Shown here: piece after piece, positions 1 to 11,643 of the stretch | Layout of the letters: every line of letters starts with the position of its first letter | How positions within the stretch are numbered: position 1 is the first letter of the stretch | Source: Miscanthus floridulus | Lineage: Eukaryota; Streptophyta; Magnoliopsida; Poales; Poaceae | DNA length: 64,000 bases | Assembly (NCBI RefSeq): GCF_019320115.1 | Contig: NC_089591.1 | Span: 21,182,502 to 21,246,501 of the forward strand | Direction of reading: 5' to 3' | Program-made: the position numbers and the translations under genes | Notes under the pieces: generated by a model | Database searches by the model: none | What the model saw: the letters and a program-made list of their open reading frames with translations, nothing else | Told to the model about the DNA's origin: nothing

Positions 1-1552
1 AGAAGTCACACAAAAATTTTCATAATTTTTGGAGCTCTAAATAAATCTACACAAAAATAACAAAAACATACACTATTCATTCAAATCTGAAAATAGAAAA
101 ATCCATTTGAACGCTGAGTCACTGACATCGGACCCCACCTGTCATCTTCTACCTCCCGCGTGTTGACTACGACGACGACGGCGCTGACCGGCGCAAACTC
201 ACCGACGGTGAACCCAAAGGCGACGGTCAAGGTACCAAAATGACCACATCATCACGGCGCATCGACTGAAGGCACTAGCTAGATGAATTACTACGAGTTA
301 CGAGCTTGGCGTCGGCCATGGCGGATGCGGTGGCTCGGCGACGTTACGCCGGCGAAATGAAGCCGAAAACGGGGAAACAGAGGGCATGGGAAGGTCCAGT
401 AGCTCACCACGAACACGTTCAAGCAAGAATTAAGGCCGGAGAAGCAACGGTGAAGCGGGGCGGCGTTCACAGCGATCACGGCGGTGCGAGCAATAACGAC
501 GGCGGTGTTCCAGTGGCTGTGGTGGACAAAACGAGCAATCAACAAGATATTAAGCACCACGGCATCACGGAGAAGCTGAAACAATGCTTCCCGAGATCAG
601 AAGCTCACCGTAGAGTACTGGCCACGATGGCGCTCGCTCGACGGGGACTCTGCCGGCCGCGAGGAAGAAGAGCGTGGTCAGCGAGTTCTCGGTGAAATCA
701 GCCGACCACAGTTGGCTGGGTGGATGCGCAAGAGAAAGACGGAACTGGAACGGCCTTTACCAAGACGACCGCGGCGTTAGGGAGACGGTGCGGGCTTGCC
801 GGAGCTATGGCGGTGGTGTCGGGAAAACAGAGCAAGAGAACGGGGCCAACGGCGACGGCCTGGGCTAAATAGAGCAGCTCAGAAGCGCAAGGAAGCTGCG
901 CTGTGGCCTTCACCGCGCCAGCGCGACGCCAAAGACGGCCACGACCGCGCCTGGAAGCAAACCGAAGGTCGCCGCCGGTGTAGCCTGAGCGGTGAGTACT
1001 GTTCACAGAAATTACAAGTTTGCCATTCGCCAAATTTCACAAATTACTCTCAAATTTTCATAACAACTCAAAAATCTCCAAAAATAAAAGTTGTTCAAAA
1101 TCAAAAGTTCTACAACTTTGCTTTTATAACCATCTCCTAATTCGGTCTAGATTTTGAAATGAACTTTTGAATTTGAATAGGGAAATGTACCGAATTACGC
1201 CTTTTTGATTTACTCAAAAATTTTCTAAACAACTTGAAAAACTCCAAAAACAAACTTTGTATAACTTGCCAAGCTCTACACTTTTGCTTTTGGGCCCAAC
1301 CCCAAAATATGCTTAGATTTTGAAATGGATTTTCAGGGTAGGGTTTAAATGTTGAAAAGCGGGGTTTTTTGGAAAAATTCCAAATCCAAACAAACATTGA
1401 ACTTTAAGTCAAACAATACATTGCAACACATACCACATAAATATAAACTTGTTTTAGTAAATGCACATCAAAGTTTTCACCAAATGCCAAATGCTTTGCA
1501 ATGCATATGATGACATGTCAGATTTTAATATTTAAACACCCGAGGTGTTACA
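1..1552 (-). mobile_element. Partial LTR of retrotransposon H, inserted in the LTR of element A
   Basis: On the minus strand this sequence begins TGTAACACCTCGGG at 1552, a typical grass LTR start. On the plus strand it ends in GGTGTTACA and is followed at 1553 by DNA that aligns by eye with the interior of element A's 3' LTR (from about 17005). The bases missing from A's 5' LTR, roughly 400, must therefore lie left of the window. A GC-rich part (about 120-1000) and an AT-rich part (about 1000-1552) are typical of a long LTR. Short ORFs on both strands of the GC-rich part overlap each other and show no recognisable domain, so I treat them as chance. The family is not identified and the other end is outside the window. 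Confidence 0.6.
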
Positions 1553-3909
1553 AATCGGCCCCACCCATTAGCGCCGTTCTTCAACCTCATTATCATCTCC
1601 AACTCGGACTCCACTACCACCGGGAGTCCTTGCCACCCATGCCTCCCTCCTTGCCTTGCGCCCCAAGGCGCTCCCGGCCATAAATAATGGATGCCCATGT
1701 CATGCCACTCCCCTTCCAAGCTTCAAAGCCGCCTCACCTCGTCCCGAGCTCATAGCGCCACCGCTAGCTCTAGCCACCACCGTGATCAATCCATCAAAGC
1801 CGCACACCGCCTCCATCTGTTCCACACCTTGGTAAGTTACCGAGCTGAGCTCGCCGTCATCTCCTCTCTCTCCTAGTGTCCTTGGTTTTCTATTTCATGG
1901 TCCGTAGACCGTATTCTATGAGCGTCGCCCATCTCCGACCATGGCGCCGCTGTCGGAGCTCACCGCCGCCCTCGCCATCTGCTCTCTCTGGTTTATTTCC
2001 AACTGTCCGATCCAAAATGAAGGGTCAAGATTAGAACATACTGCTTCGCCTGTCATTTTGCAAAAAGGCCCTTATAATTATTTGGATCTTAACCTGCTAT
2101 CCCTACATTTATGCTAAAGAGTCCCTGCACTTTTCAATATTATAACCCACAGTCCAATGTGCAAATCTAGAATACGCCTTCTTCTTTTTAAAGCATAGTT
2201 CCTTTCGGTTTAGATCCAAAATACGTTTTCATCTATTTATAGTTTTGCCACTAATCTTGATTTAGCCATAAAATCTTTGTTTTAACTCCGATCTGATCCG
2301 TTCAAGTTGTGTTAGGTTCGTAATTGAGTAATCTACATGTTCATTCTACTGTTAAGTATCTTTTTAACTTTTAAAATTCAAGGTTAGATTTAATCTATTA
2401 TTTTATTAAAGGAAATCTTGTTTAATTCATAACCTCTTCGTTTTATCTCTGATTTTTGTAATCTTCGCGTCTATGTGTTCGTAGTGAGACGTAGATTTGT
2501 TTTGCAAACTTTTCATCTTGATTCTATACTATTGGTGTACTATTCTAACCTATAGCTTTTGTTTGCTATGCATGATTTCTTCTAGATGCTTGTATGTTGC
2601 TATGATTGTCGAGTATAGACGGTGAGCAATTCATGGGTGAATAAGAGTACTACTTTGACGAGCAGGATTAGCAGGAGCATTTTGTTCAAGGCAAGTATAG
2701 CATGGGATTATCCTTGTTTCCTATAAACTTTAATACATTTAATCCATGCTGCATGTGTCACCTTGATAGGGATTCCCTAGAATTGAACTTATACCTTGTC
2801 TCCTATGGGATATGCATTGGGTAGCTTTGCTAGTGCTCAATTAAACCATGATCTTCTAACTTGACTAATGGTATATGAAATAAACATTAAAACATGACTT
2901 TTAGCAACTTGGAAATAGGGGGCTAGAGTATTTAGCTACTTTCTAAATGCTTCAGATTCCTCTCCCTAAGGACTTATCTATAAGCGAACAACCAGGACTT
3001 ATAGTATAGCTGTGAGGGCTACATGGCTCTAGCTTTAGCTCGATATGAGGACCTTTTCTAGCTTGTTAGTGGTTACCTTTATTGGCGTAAGAATGGTTTG
3101 TCGAATTAGGTATAGGGCAATCTCTACTCTTATGTGTATAGCCGTGATGTAATTGTGCCATTCGATAGGGTGGTTCCTATATCTGTTTGACAAGTGAATC
3201 TAATGGCCCTAACTTGTTAGATGAATCTTTGAAAGGCTTCATAGTGACCCCTGTCTGCTCACCTTGGAAGTGTTTTGGGAGTAATTAACTTGGGCATATA
3301 AGTATCATGACTCACAGTGAAAGTGTACAACCTCTACAGTGTAAAACTGGTATATCAGTTGTGCTCACGGTCATGAGCGGCCTTGGACCCTTATGAAATA
3401 GATGATCACTAAGAATTATCTATTTATGCTATTGATTATTCATGTTTACATTGATCATGTGTTTTACTTTGGGATTGAAACAACTTGATGCTACTCTTAT
3501 GCTAAAATTGTGACAACTAAAAGCTGAATACTGTTAAACCCGTGTCAAGTCTTTTGATCCTCATGAACCCCATGTTACACTTGTTGAGTATGACACGTAC
3601 TTACTCTTGTTTATTTTTATTATTTGGATAAAAATCCTAGATGGGTAACAGATGGCTATGGTAATGATGACTTTCTTGAGGATGACTAGACTTGTGGTCA
3701 ACCAGTTGAGGTCCATGTGATATGGAGCTTCCGTGAGAGATTTTTCTTTAAACTTCCGCTACATTTATGTGAAGACTATGTCTTATTATTCATGATGTAA
3801 TAAGCACTTGTGAAGATACTATTTATAATTTGTCGGCTTATGTGTGTGACTGATCTCTAGGGCACATAAGATTATGCATCACATTTTATCCTTAAAATCG
3901 GATGTGACA
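1553..3909 (+). mobile_element. 5' LTR (distal part) of Ty3/gypsy element A
   Basis: This stretch is similar throughout to 17005-17413 plus 26505-28259. Shared landmarks include the exon-like GC block at 1560-1880, the segment around GACGAGCAGG and GGCAAGTATAGCATG (about 2660-2705), and the block GCTCACGGTCATGAGCGG near 3364. It ends ATGTGACA at 3909, directly before a tRNA-iMet primer site, which sets the plus orientation. The first few hundred bases of the LTR are displaced by element H. Divergence from the 3' LTR looks like several to ten percent by eye, so the element is not young. No host gene is seen here. Confidence 0.8.
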
Positions 3910-3912
3910 GAT

Positions 3913-3923
3913 TGGTATCAGAG
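3913..3923 (+). other. Primer binding site of element A (tRNA-iMet type)
   Basis: TGGTATCAGAG lies three bases after the LTR end. It matches the 3' end of plant initiator tRNA-Met read as complement, the usual primer for this class of gypsy and copia elements. The next bases (TTGTG) depart from the usual GC continuation, so the site is slightly decayed. Confidence 0.85.
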
Positions 3924-4097
3924 TTGTGTTGACTATAGGATGCAAGCCTAGTTAGTAATGGTCATTTTAGCTTCTTTTGCTTCACTCATTTCATGCTTCC
4001 CATCTCACCCTTGTTATTTGCTAAAGTTTTATGCTTCTTTTGCCTCACTCTATTATGAAAATTATTGCTTCTAATCTGACTAAACCTAATTCTGTAG

Positions 4098-4985
4098 ATG
4101 CCTCGTGCTAATAAGACCACTCGCATCAGCACCGGAGGTTACTACCCTGCCTCGTGGCTTGTATGAGTCCATAGAGCCACATGAGGAGGAGGAACCCTAG
4201 GAGCAAGAAGTTGATTCACCAGCACCTGCACCTACGCCTGAGCCATTTCAGGAAGTGCCCGAAGAAGAAGAATCCGAAGAAGTGGAGGTTGTTGTATTGT
4301 CTGATAATGATGAGGAGGATGCTGTTCAAGAAGATCAGCCTACCCCTACCAGATGGACTACAAAGATCTGGTACAAGCTAGGGTGCGAATCCTCCATCTC
4401 GCATCACTGAGTTATGGGGATTCTTTAGACCTACTACACTAATTGGGATGCAGCTGTGGAGTATGTCTGCAATGAGCATACGCATCCTCTAGAGGACACT
4501 TATTGTAAGACCAAGGTGTGCATCTCCATCCGGGATGGAGAGAAGGAAGTATACTAGCTGGACTCGAACTATGCGCATCACACTCACTGTGCCACCATGG
4601 AAGATAGCATAGAAGATGCAGCCGTTGTAGCCTGCATGGGTCTCTATGGTCGTCGCTTTGATGATATGAAGGAAGACCAATACTGATTCCTCCCTCACCA
4701 ACACCCTGACTTGAGATGGGCAATAATGGACCCTGAAGGCATGGATCCCACTACTCAAGTGATGGTGCACTATGCCTATGAATTAGTGGACAAGAATCGA
4801 CGGCTGGAAGATCAGCTGAAGGCATAGGAGGCGACTCTTAAGAGGTACCAACAAGTGATTGATGAGCAAAGGGTGTGCCTCAACCTGCCAAGGATCTATG
4901 AGGAGCTTCCCTATAAATTTTTCCCATAGGTGTTGGAGTCCTTTCTATGTAATAAGATGTTAGTAGCACGGGTCAAGTTGAGTCA
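4098..4985 (+). pseudogene. Decayed extra ORF between primer site and gag in element A
   Basis: An ATG at 4098 opens a short frame that stops at 4164. Reading then continues in other frames. One stretch (about 4153-4410) is very acidic, with runs of Glu, Pro and Asp (for example EVPEEEESEEVEVV). A later stretch (about 4440-4985) contains a charged segment that would form a coiled coil (KNRRLEDQLKA, then a stop, then EATLKRYQQ). Several stops and at least two frame changes interrupt it. It is not the gag, which lies downstream. Its position and the coiled-coil end resemble the ORF at 63186 in element I. The function is unknown; the coding origin is inferred from composition and position only. 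Confidence 0.45.
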
Positions 4986-5636
4986 AGTCCAGTCTAGTAG
5001 TGCGGTGTGAATTTTGGTGTGCCTAGTTGGATTATTATTATGTTTATGTGTTAGTTGGGTTTTTGTAATGAGTGGTGGAACTTTGTGCGCATGTCCGCAA
5101 GTTCCATAGTTAAGAATATTAAAGTTTAAGTCAATAAATAAATAGTTGGGTTTGGGACATCTTGTTCTCTTGGATCTATTTTTTGGAGCAGTCTGCCCTT
5201 ATCTCAATGCCGAGCTAAATATACTCAACCAAAAATTATGAAATTTATATGGAAATAACTAGACTTAAGTACCTTTCTAATTCCTTGGGAATCACACCTA
5301 TACCTGATCTGGTTTAAGAGATATAGCTATTTTAAGTTGAAGTTTCTGCACAGTCTGGAATCTGGGACAGTTTCGATTTTATCCTGTTTTTTGAGTCACC
5401 TAACGATAGAATCTGGGAATGTAGTCTGAATAAAAGTTGTAGATAATTTCTTAAGCTTTCCAACCATATAAATAACGCCTCTTTTGGATATCTAGAAATC
5501 GAGATATGACTGTTTTACCGAGCTGATGATGTTGGAACTCGTCCAGAAAGTTTTCTGAATGTATTCTATATCTCCATAAGTGCATATAACTTAGAAATCT
5601 CTAAATTTTAAATATTTTTGGATGTTACATATCTGG
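4986..5636 (+). other. Non-coding spacer of element A
   Basis: AT-rich DNA between the extra ORF and gag. I see no gene. Phrases such as AGATATAGCTATTTTAAG and the TCTGGAA repeats near 5340-5580 recall the sequence at about 22130-22500 on the other strand in element B. This suggests both elements carry the same non-coding spacer. Confidence 0.4.
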
Positions 5637-6522
5637 AAGAGGAAGAGGAAGAGGCTGAGGTCATGGAGGTATTCCCCCACATCCACCACCACCACCGCCA
5701 CCTACTATTGAGCAACTCCTGGCAGTGCAGACACAACTTATGCAAGCTCTAGTGCAGAATCAGCAGAATCAACCAATTGGTGGAGCACCGCGTGACAAGC
5801 GTGGTGAATTGTTGAAGGGCCACCCCTGGTGTTTTCTCATGCCACTGATCCACTGGAATAGATGATTAGCTTCGTGTAGTGGAAAGGCAACTCAACATAG
5901 CCTTGTGTGATGACCAGCAGAAGGTGTTGAACGCGTCAGGACAACTCCAGGGAGAAGCTCAAGACTGGTGGGAGGCATTCGAGTATGGACGCCCCACTAA
6001 TGCTCCTCCTGTCACCTAGTAGGAATTTAGAGAGAATTTCAGATCCTACCACATACTTGAAGGATTGATAGAGCCCAAGCAGGAGGAATTCAGAGCTCTA
6101 AAACAAGGATCCATGTCTGTAGCTGAGTATCATGACAAATTTGCTCAGTTGTCACGATACGCTCCGAATGAGGTGGCTAATGATGCTGATAAGCAATGCT
6201 ATTTTCTCAAGGGTCTGTATGATGGTCTACAACTCTAGCTTATGTCCAATAACAACCCCAATTTCCAGATGTTGGTGAATCGTGCTATTGTTATTGACAA
6301 TAAGCGCAAAGAGATGGAGGCTAAGAAGAGGAGACTTCAGGGATAGGCCTCTAGAAGTAATACCCATCCGCACACCAATCCTCTGCAAGGCTTCCAGTAG
6401 AGGTACCAGGAACCACCCAATCAGGGGAATCATGGTCAGTACCCTCAGCACAACCCAAACCAATAGCAGAATGGCAATCAATGTCCCCAGCAGCAGAGTG
6501 GCCAGCTGACGCCATAATAGGG
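5637..6522 (+). pseudogene. gag remnant of element A (Ty3/gypsy)
   Basis: The translated fragments match the capsid part of gypsy chromovirus gag. An N-terminal stretch GRGRGRG is followed by a proline-rich run and EQLLAVQTQLMQALVQNQ. After a frame change near 5830 comes the retrotransposon-gag core with GEAQDWWEAF, EFRALKQGSMSVAEYHDKF and LSRYAPNEVANDADKQCYFLKGL. At least six in-frame stops are present, several of them TAG where a Gln or Trp would be expected. No zinc knuckle is seen because the reading is cut at 6527 by the insertion of element G. Capsid proteins of this type package element RNA in cytoplasmic particles; this copy cannot. Confidence 0.8.
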
Positions 6523-6527
6523 AACAC

Positions 6528-8318
6528 TGAAAGGTCCTAATGTCTAGAGGGGGTGAATAGCCTAATAAAATTTCTACAACAACACTTAACAAAATAATTA
6601 GACAATTATGAGGCGAAGCAAGTGTTGCGCTAGCCTACTCAAAATGCAAGCCACCTACCACAATTCTAGTTTAGATGGTATCTATTCACACAATAGCTAT
6701 GACACTACTCTATGTTAGTGTGCTCTCAAAGGCTAACTAAAGAGCCACACCAACCAAGCAAGTAAGCTCTCACAACTAGCTACACTAAAGAGTTTGACAA
6801 CTAGTTTGCGGTAATGTAATGAGAGTGATCTAGAAGGTTATACCACCGTGTAGATGAAGGAACGAATCAATCACAAGGATGAATCACAATGAAGACCAAT
6901 CACCTCGGAATCAATGATGAACACAATGATTTTTATCGAGGTTCACTTGCTTGTCGGCAAGCTAGTCCTCGTTGTGGCGATTCACTCACTTGGAGGTTCA
7001 CGCGCTAATTGGCTTCACACGACAAACCCTCCATAGGGTGCCGCACAACCAACACAAGATGAGGATCACACAAACCACGAGCAATCCACTAGAATACCTT
7101 TTGGCTCTTCGCCAGGGAAAGGTCAAGAACCCCTCACAATCACCACGATCAGAGCCAGAGATAATCACCAACCTCCGCTCGACAATCCTCACTGCTCCAA
7201 GCCATCTAGGTGGCAGCAACCATCAAGAGTAACAAGCGAAATCCATAGCGAAATATGAACACCAAGTGCCTCTAGATGCAATGACTCAAGCAATGCACTT
7301 GGATTCACTCCCAATCTCACAACAATGATGAATTAATGATGGAGATGAGTGGGAGGGCTTTGGCTAAGCTCACAAGGTTTGCTATGTCAATGCAAATGGC
7401 CAAGAGAGTGAGCTTGAGCCGGCCATGGGGTTTAAATAGAAGCCCCCATGAAATATAGCTGTTGTACCCCATCACTAGGCTGAACACGGGGTGACCGGAC
7501 TCAGGACCCAGCGTCCGGTCGCTCGATGTCAGCCACATGTTACACTATGTTCAACAGGAGTCGTCTAATCTCAACGGTCATCTGTTGACCGCACGCTCCG
7601 CTACAACTGATCGAACTCTTAGTCTCCAGCATCTGTTCATTTCCAGTATGGTTCTCGAAATGTATTTTGCCAACCGGACTTGTCTGCGCCCTCCCAGCGT
7701 CTGGTCAGACGATGTCTCCTCTATGCGCCTCACGTCAGCGTATGTCAGCACTGATCAGAGGCACCCTGCCAGCATTCGGTCGCATAGCGACCCAGCATCC
7801 GATCATTTGACCGACACCAGCCGGTGGAGTTTCTTACCCTTGTTCCCAAACTTCACCACCCTTGATCAAATGTGCCAACCATCAAGTGTATCACCTTGTG
7901 CACATGTGTTAGCATATTTTCACAAACATTTTCAAGGGTGTTAGCATTCCACTAGATCCTAAATGCATATGCAATGAGTTAGCGCATCTAGTGGCACTTT
8001 GATAATCGCATTTCGATATGAGTTTCACCCCTCTTAATAGTATGGCTATCAAACCTAAATGTGATCACACTCTCTAAGTGTCTTGATCACCAAAACAAAA
8101 TAGCTACTATGGTTTATACCTTTGCCTTGAGCTTTTTGTTTTTCTCTTTCTTCTTTGCAAGTCCAAGCACTTGATCATCATCATGGCATCATCATTGTCA
8201 TGCTATGATCTTCATTTGCTTCACCACTTAGAATGTGCTACCTATCTCATGATCACTTGATAAACTAGGTTAGCACTTAGGGTTTCATCAATTCACCAAA
8301 ACCAAACTAGAGCTTTCA
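6528..8318 (-). mobile_element. 3' LTR of Ty1/copia element G (SIRE type, minus strand)
   Basis: On the minus strand the LTR starts TGAAAGCTCTAG at 8318, directly after a polypurine tract, and ends GGACCTTTCA at 6528. Start TGAAAG, end TTTCA, length about 1.8 kb and the poly-purine AAAAAGGGGGAG are typical of the SIRE/Maximus lineage in grasses. It inserted into element A gag; the left flank AACAC (6523-6527) would be the target duplication, but the right end of G is gone so it cannot be checked. Degenerate copies of a GACCGGACGCTGG motif lie at about 7490-7815, just upstream (minus-strand sense) of a TATA-like box. Confidence 0.85.
7431..7439 (-). promoter_or_regulatory. TATA-like box in the LTR of element G
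   Basis: Minus-strand CTATTTAAA lies downstream of the motif array and about 0.9 kb from each LTR end, where the U3 promoter of a SIRE LTR is expected. The same arrangement (motif array, then TATAAATAC) occurs in element E at 47043 and 51182. The assignment is by position and sequence only. Confidence 0.45.
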
Positions 8319-8320
8319 AT

Positions 8321-8332
8321 CTCCCCCTTTTT
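8321..8332 (-). other. Polypurine tract of element G
   Basis: Minus-strand AAAAAGGGGGAG lies immediately before the LTR start at 8318. It would prime plus-strand DNA synthesis and confirms that G runs on the minus strand. The same tract precedes the 3' LTR of element E at 50250-50264. Confidence 0.85.
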
Positions 8333-9504
8333 GGTAATTGATGACAACCCTTTCACAAAGATATGAATTGAAATTCAATTGAATCCATGTTGCTTGTCCA
8401 AGCATATTTACTATGTGTAAAAGGATATGGACAAGTTTCATGAACCCCATATGGTAGCAATTGCTCCCCCTACATATGTGCTATGAGTTTGGATTGTAGC
8501 TTGCACATATGCTTAGATAGGAAATATAGGAGACAATGTCTACCAAATGATGCTAAGGTATAAAAGATGGACCTTTGAAGCGTGATACCAATCAAAGTGC
8601 ACCATTATACCATTCTTAGCACCATGGTTAGCTCTATACCACTTGAAAACATATTTTGAAAAGATACCACTTGGAAATACTTGGAAAATGAAATCATTAG
8701 ATATCCTATGCATGCTAGTTTTTCCTTTGATCATTCAAACCTACAACTAGCATACACCACACAAGCATGGTTATTGAGCTTTAAAACTTGTGCCATGCAA
8801 GCAAACATATGAAATGCACATTTAAATGCACCATACAAGTTCATGAGCTTTCTCCCCCTACTTGTGTGCTCAAAGTTTCAATTGATCCCTTTCCATTTAT
8901 CATACCTCTCCTCTTATTGCAAGTTCTCCCCCTTATCACTTGTATCTTTATTTCTCTTCCCCTTTGTGTTGTCTTTTCACTTATCTTTGTTTCTCTCCCC
9001 CTTTGTCATCAATGACAACAAAGGCTTAAATTATAGATAGTACTTCTTGTAGGGTTGAGATTATCAATGTCAATCAATGGGGTGAGGATCATTTTAATTT
9101 TCAAATTGGTCTAATCTAGATCATTTACCAAAGATATTTAACTCGGTTTGATCCAAGGACAAGCTTCTTCACACCTCCAAATAAGGGTTATCTTGTACCA
9201 TGTTGAGTTAAACACTTAAAGCTCATTTTCTAGATCAAACACTAGGTTTACAAGCTCATAAACATGTCATATGCTATCACTAGATCAAGTCAAGCATAGA
9301 AGCAATAGTGATACCATATAAACATCAAATTCATTTGATTTTCATGAATGAGCCTAATAAAATAGAACCACTTGAAAGGTCCTAATAAAATTGAAAATGT
9401 GACTAGATGCACTAACCATGTCCTCAGCAAGGATGTATGTCATGCCAATCAACTTTTACCTTAGATAGCTCAAAGGAGAGGCATGTCATATAAGTGGGGA
9501 TGAA
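8333..9504 (-). other. 3' untranslated region of element G
   Basis: About 1.2 kb of AT-rich DNA between the RNase H stop and the polypurine tract. Repeated CTCCCCCT stretches (near 8465, 8852, 8928, 8993) are polypurine-rich on the coding strand. I see no open frame with a recognisable domain. SIRE elements often carry an envelope-like ORF here; none is visible in this copy. Confidence 0.5.
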
Positions 9505-11643
9505 TCAACACATATTTGAGAAATCCAATATGTTCAACTCATTCCTTAGCTTGCAAAACCTTTTCTCATCCAATGGCTTGGTGAATATATCGGCAAGTTG
9601 ATCTTCGGTGCCAACACTCTCAATGCAAATGTCCCCTTTTTGTTGGTGATCTCTTATGAAATGGTGGCAGACATCAATGTGCTTTGTTCTTGCATGTTGA
9701 ACCGGATTGTTTGTCAACTTGATTGCACTTTCATTGTCACATAGCAATGGCACTTTCTTGAACTTGATTCCAAAGTCACTCAAAGTGGCCTTCATCCAAA
9801 GTACTTATGCACAACAACTTTCGGCGGATATGTACTTGGATTCGATGGTTGATAATGCAACACTATTTTTCTTTTTTGATGACCATGAAACAAGTGATCT
9901 TCCCAACAATTGACATATGCCCGAGGTGCTCTTCCTTTCAACCATGCATCCCGCATAATCTGAGTCAGAGTAACCAACTAGCTCAAACTTTGCTACTTTG
10001 GGATACCACAAACCAACATTTGGGGTATGCTTCAAGTACCTCAAAATTCTTTTTGTAGCCTTCAAATGACTTTCTCTTGGTGAGGCTTGAAATCTTGCAC
10101 ACATGCATACACTAAACATGACATCCGGCCTTGATGCGGTCACATAGAGTAGGCTTCCAATCATAGACTGATACAATTTTTGATCCACCATATTTCCACT
10201 TGCATCACTATCCATGTTGCCATTTGTTCCCACTGGTGTGCTAATGACTTTGCTATCAATCATTCAAAACTTCTTGATCATGTCCTTGATGTACTTGCCT
10301 TGACTTACAAATGTACCATTCTTCAATTGCTTGATTTGAAGACCAAGGAAGCAACTCAACTCTCCAATCATGGATGTCTCAAACTCATTAGCCATCATCT
10401 TTCCAAACTCATCACAAAAATCTTGATTGGTTGATCCAAATATGATATCATCAACATAGATTTGCAAAACAAATAGATCTTTTCCAATCTTCTTGATGAA
10501 AAGAGTGGTGTCAACCTTGCCCATTGTGAACCCTTTAGAGAGTAGGAAATCCCTCAATCTCTCATACCATGCTCTAGGTGCTTGCTTCAAGCCATACAAC
10601 GCTTTCTTTAACTTGTACACATGGTTGGGCTTCTTGTCATCTTCAAAACTGGGAGGTTGCTCAATATACACTTCTTCATTGATGTAGCCATTGAGAAATG
10701 CACTCTTAAGATCCATTTGATAGAGCTTAATGTTGTGGGCACAAGCATAGGCTAGCAAGATTCTTATTGCTTCCAATCTAGCAACCGGGGCATATGTTTC
10801 TCCAAAGTCAAGACCTTTAACTTGTGTATAGCCTTGTGCTACTAATCTTGCTTTGTTCCTTACTACTATCCCATCTTAATCTTGCTTGTTTCTAAAGACC
10901 CATTTGGTTCCAATCACATTGTGTCCCTTTGGTCTTTCTACTAACTCCCATACTTGATTTCTTGTGAAATTATTCAACTCTTCATGCATAGCATTTACCC
11001 AATCAACATCCTTCAATGCTTCATCTATCTTCTTTGGTTCAATGGATGACACAAATGAGAAGTGTTCACAAAATGAAGCTAATCTTGATCTTGTTTGTAC
11101 ACCTCTAGAAATATCACCAATGATAGTGTCCAATGGATGATCCCTTGCAACATTGGTTGGTTGAAGTATTGGAACTTGATTGCTTGCACTTGCTTGATCA
11201 TTGGATTGAGATGATGTACTAGCCACTTGATCTTGTTCATTGTCATGAGAACCACTTGCACTAACTTGATTTGTATCATCTTGCACATTTGAGTTAGAGA
11301 GCACTTGCACTTGATCATCTTCATCATCATTCACTTGCCTAGGCCTCAATTCACCAATATCCATGTTCTTCATGGCATTTAAAAGTTGAATGCCTCTAAC
11401 ATCTTCCAAGTTCTCATTCTCTACTTGTGAACCCTTGGTTTCATCAAATTCAACATCATGAACTTCCTCAAGAGTACCATTATCCAAATTCCAAACTATA
11501 TATGCTTTGCTTGTAGTTGAATAGCCAAGTAGGAATCCTTCATCACATTTCTTGTCAAACTTCCCCAATCTAGTGCCTTTCTTCAAGATAATAGCATTTG
11601 CAACCAAAGACCCGAAAATATGCAATGTTGGGCTTTCTACCAT
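9505..11643 (-). pseudogene. Reverse transcriptase and RNase H region of element G
   Basis: Minus-strand reading gives the copia RVT_2 and RNase H domains in order. The linker after integrase and the start of the reverse transcriptase lie in 10876-11643 (with VDWVNAMHEEL and VIGTKWVFRNKQ). The catalytic YVDD falls at 10447-10458 within 10264-10776. RNase H motifs SDSDYAG and STIESKYISA lie in 9805-10263, and the last part with LLCDNESAIKLT lies in 9505-9795. Breaks are a TAA at 10873-10875, a short gap between 9795 and 9805, and a stop between the two halves at 10264. The key YVDD is intact but the polyprotein is not. This enzyme pair would make DNA from the element RNA. Confidence 0.9.

Noticed and set aside
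306..1033. Overlapping GC-rich ORFs on both strands (129 and 111 residues)
   Set aside because: They lie inside an LTR, overlap in opposite directions, have no domain, and composition alone explains their openness.
1501..1876. Short ORFs in the GC block of the A LTR
   Set aside because: The same block recurs at 17040-17335 with changes that alter the frames; LTR sequence, not a gene.
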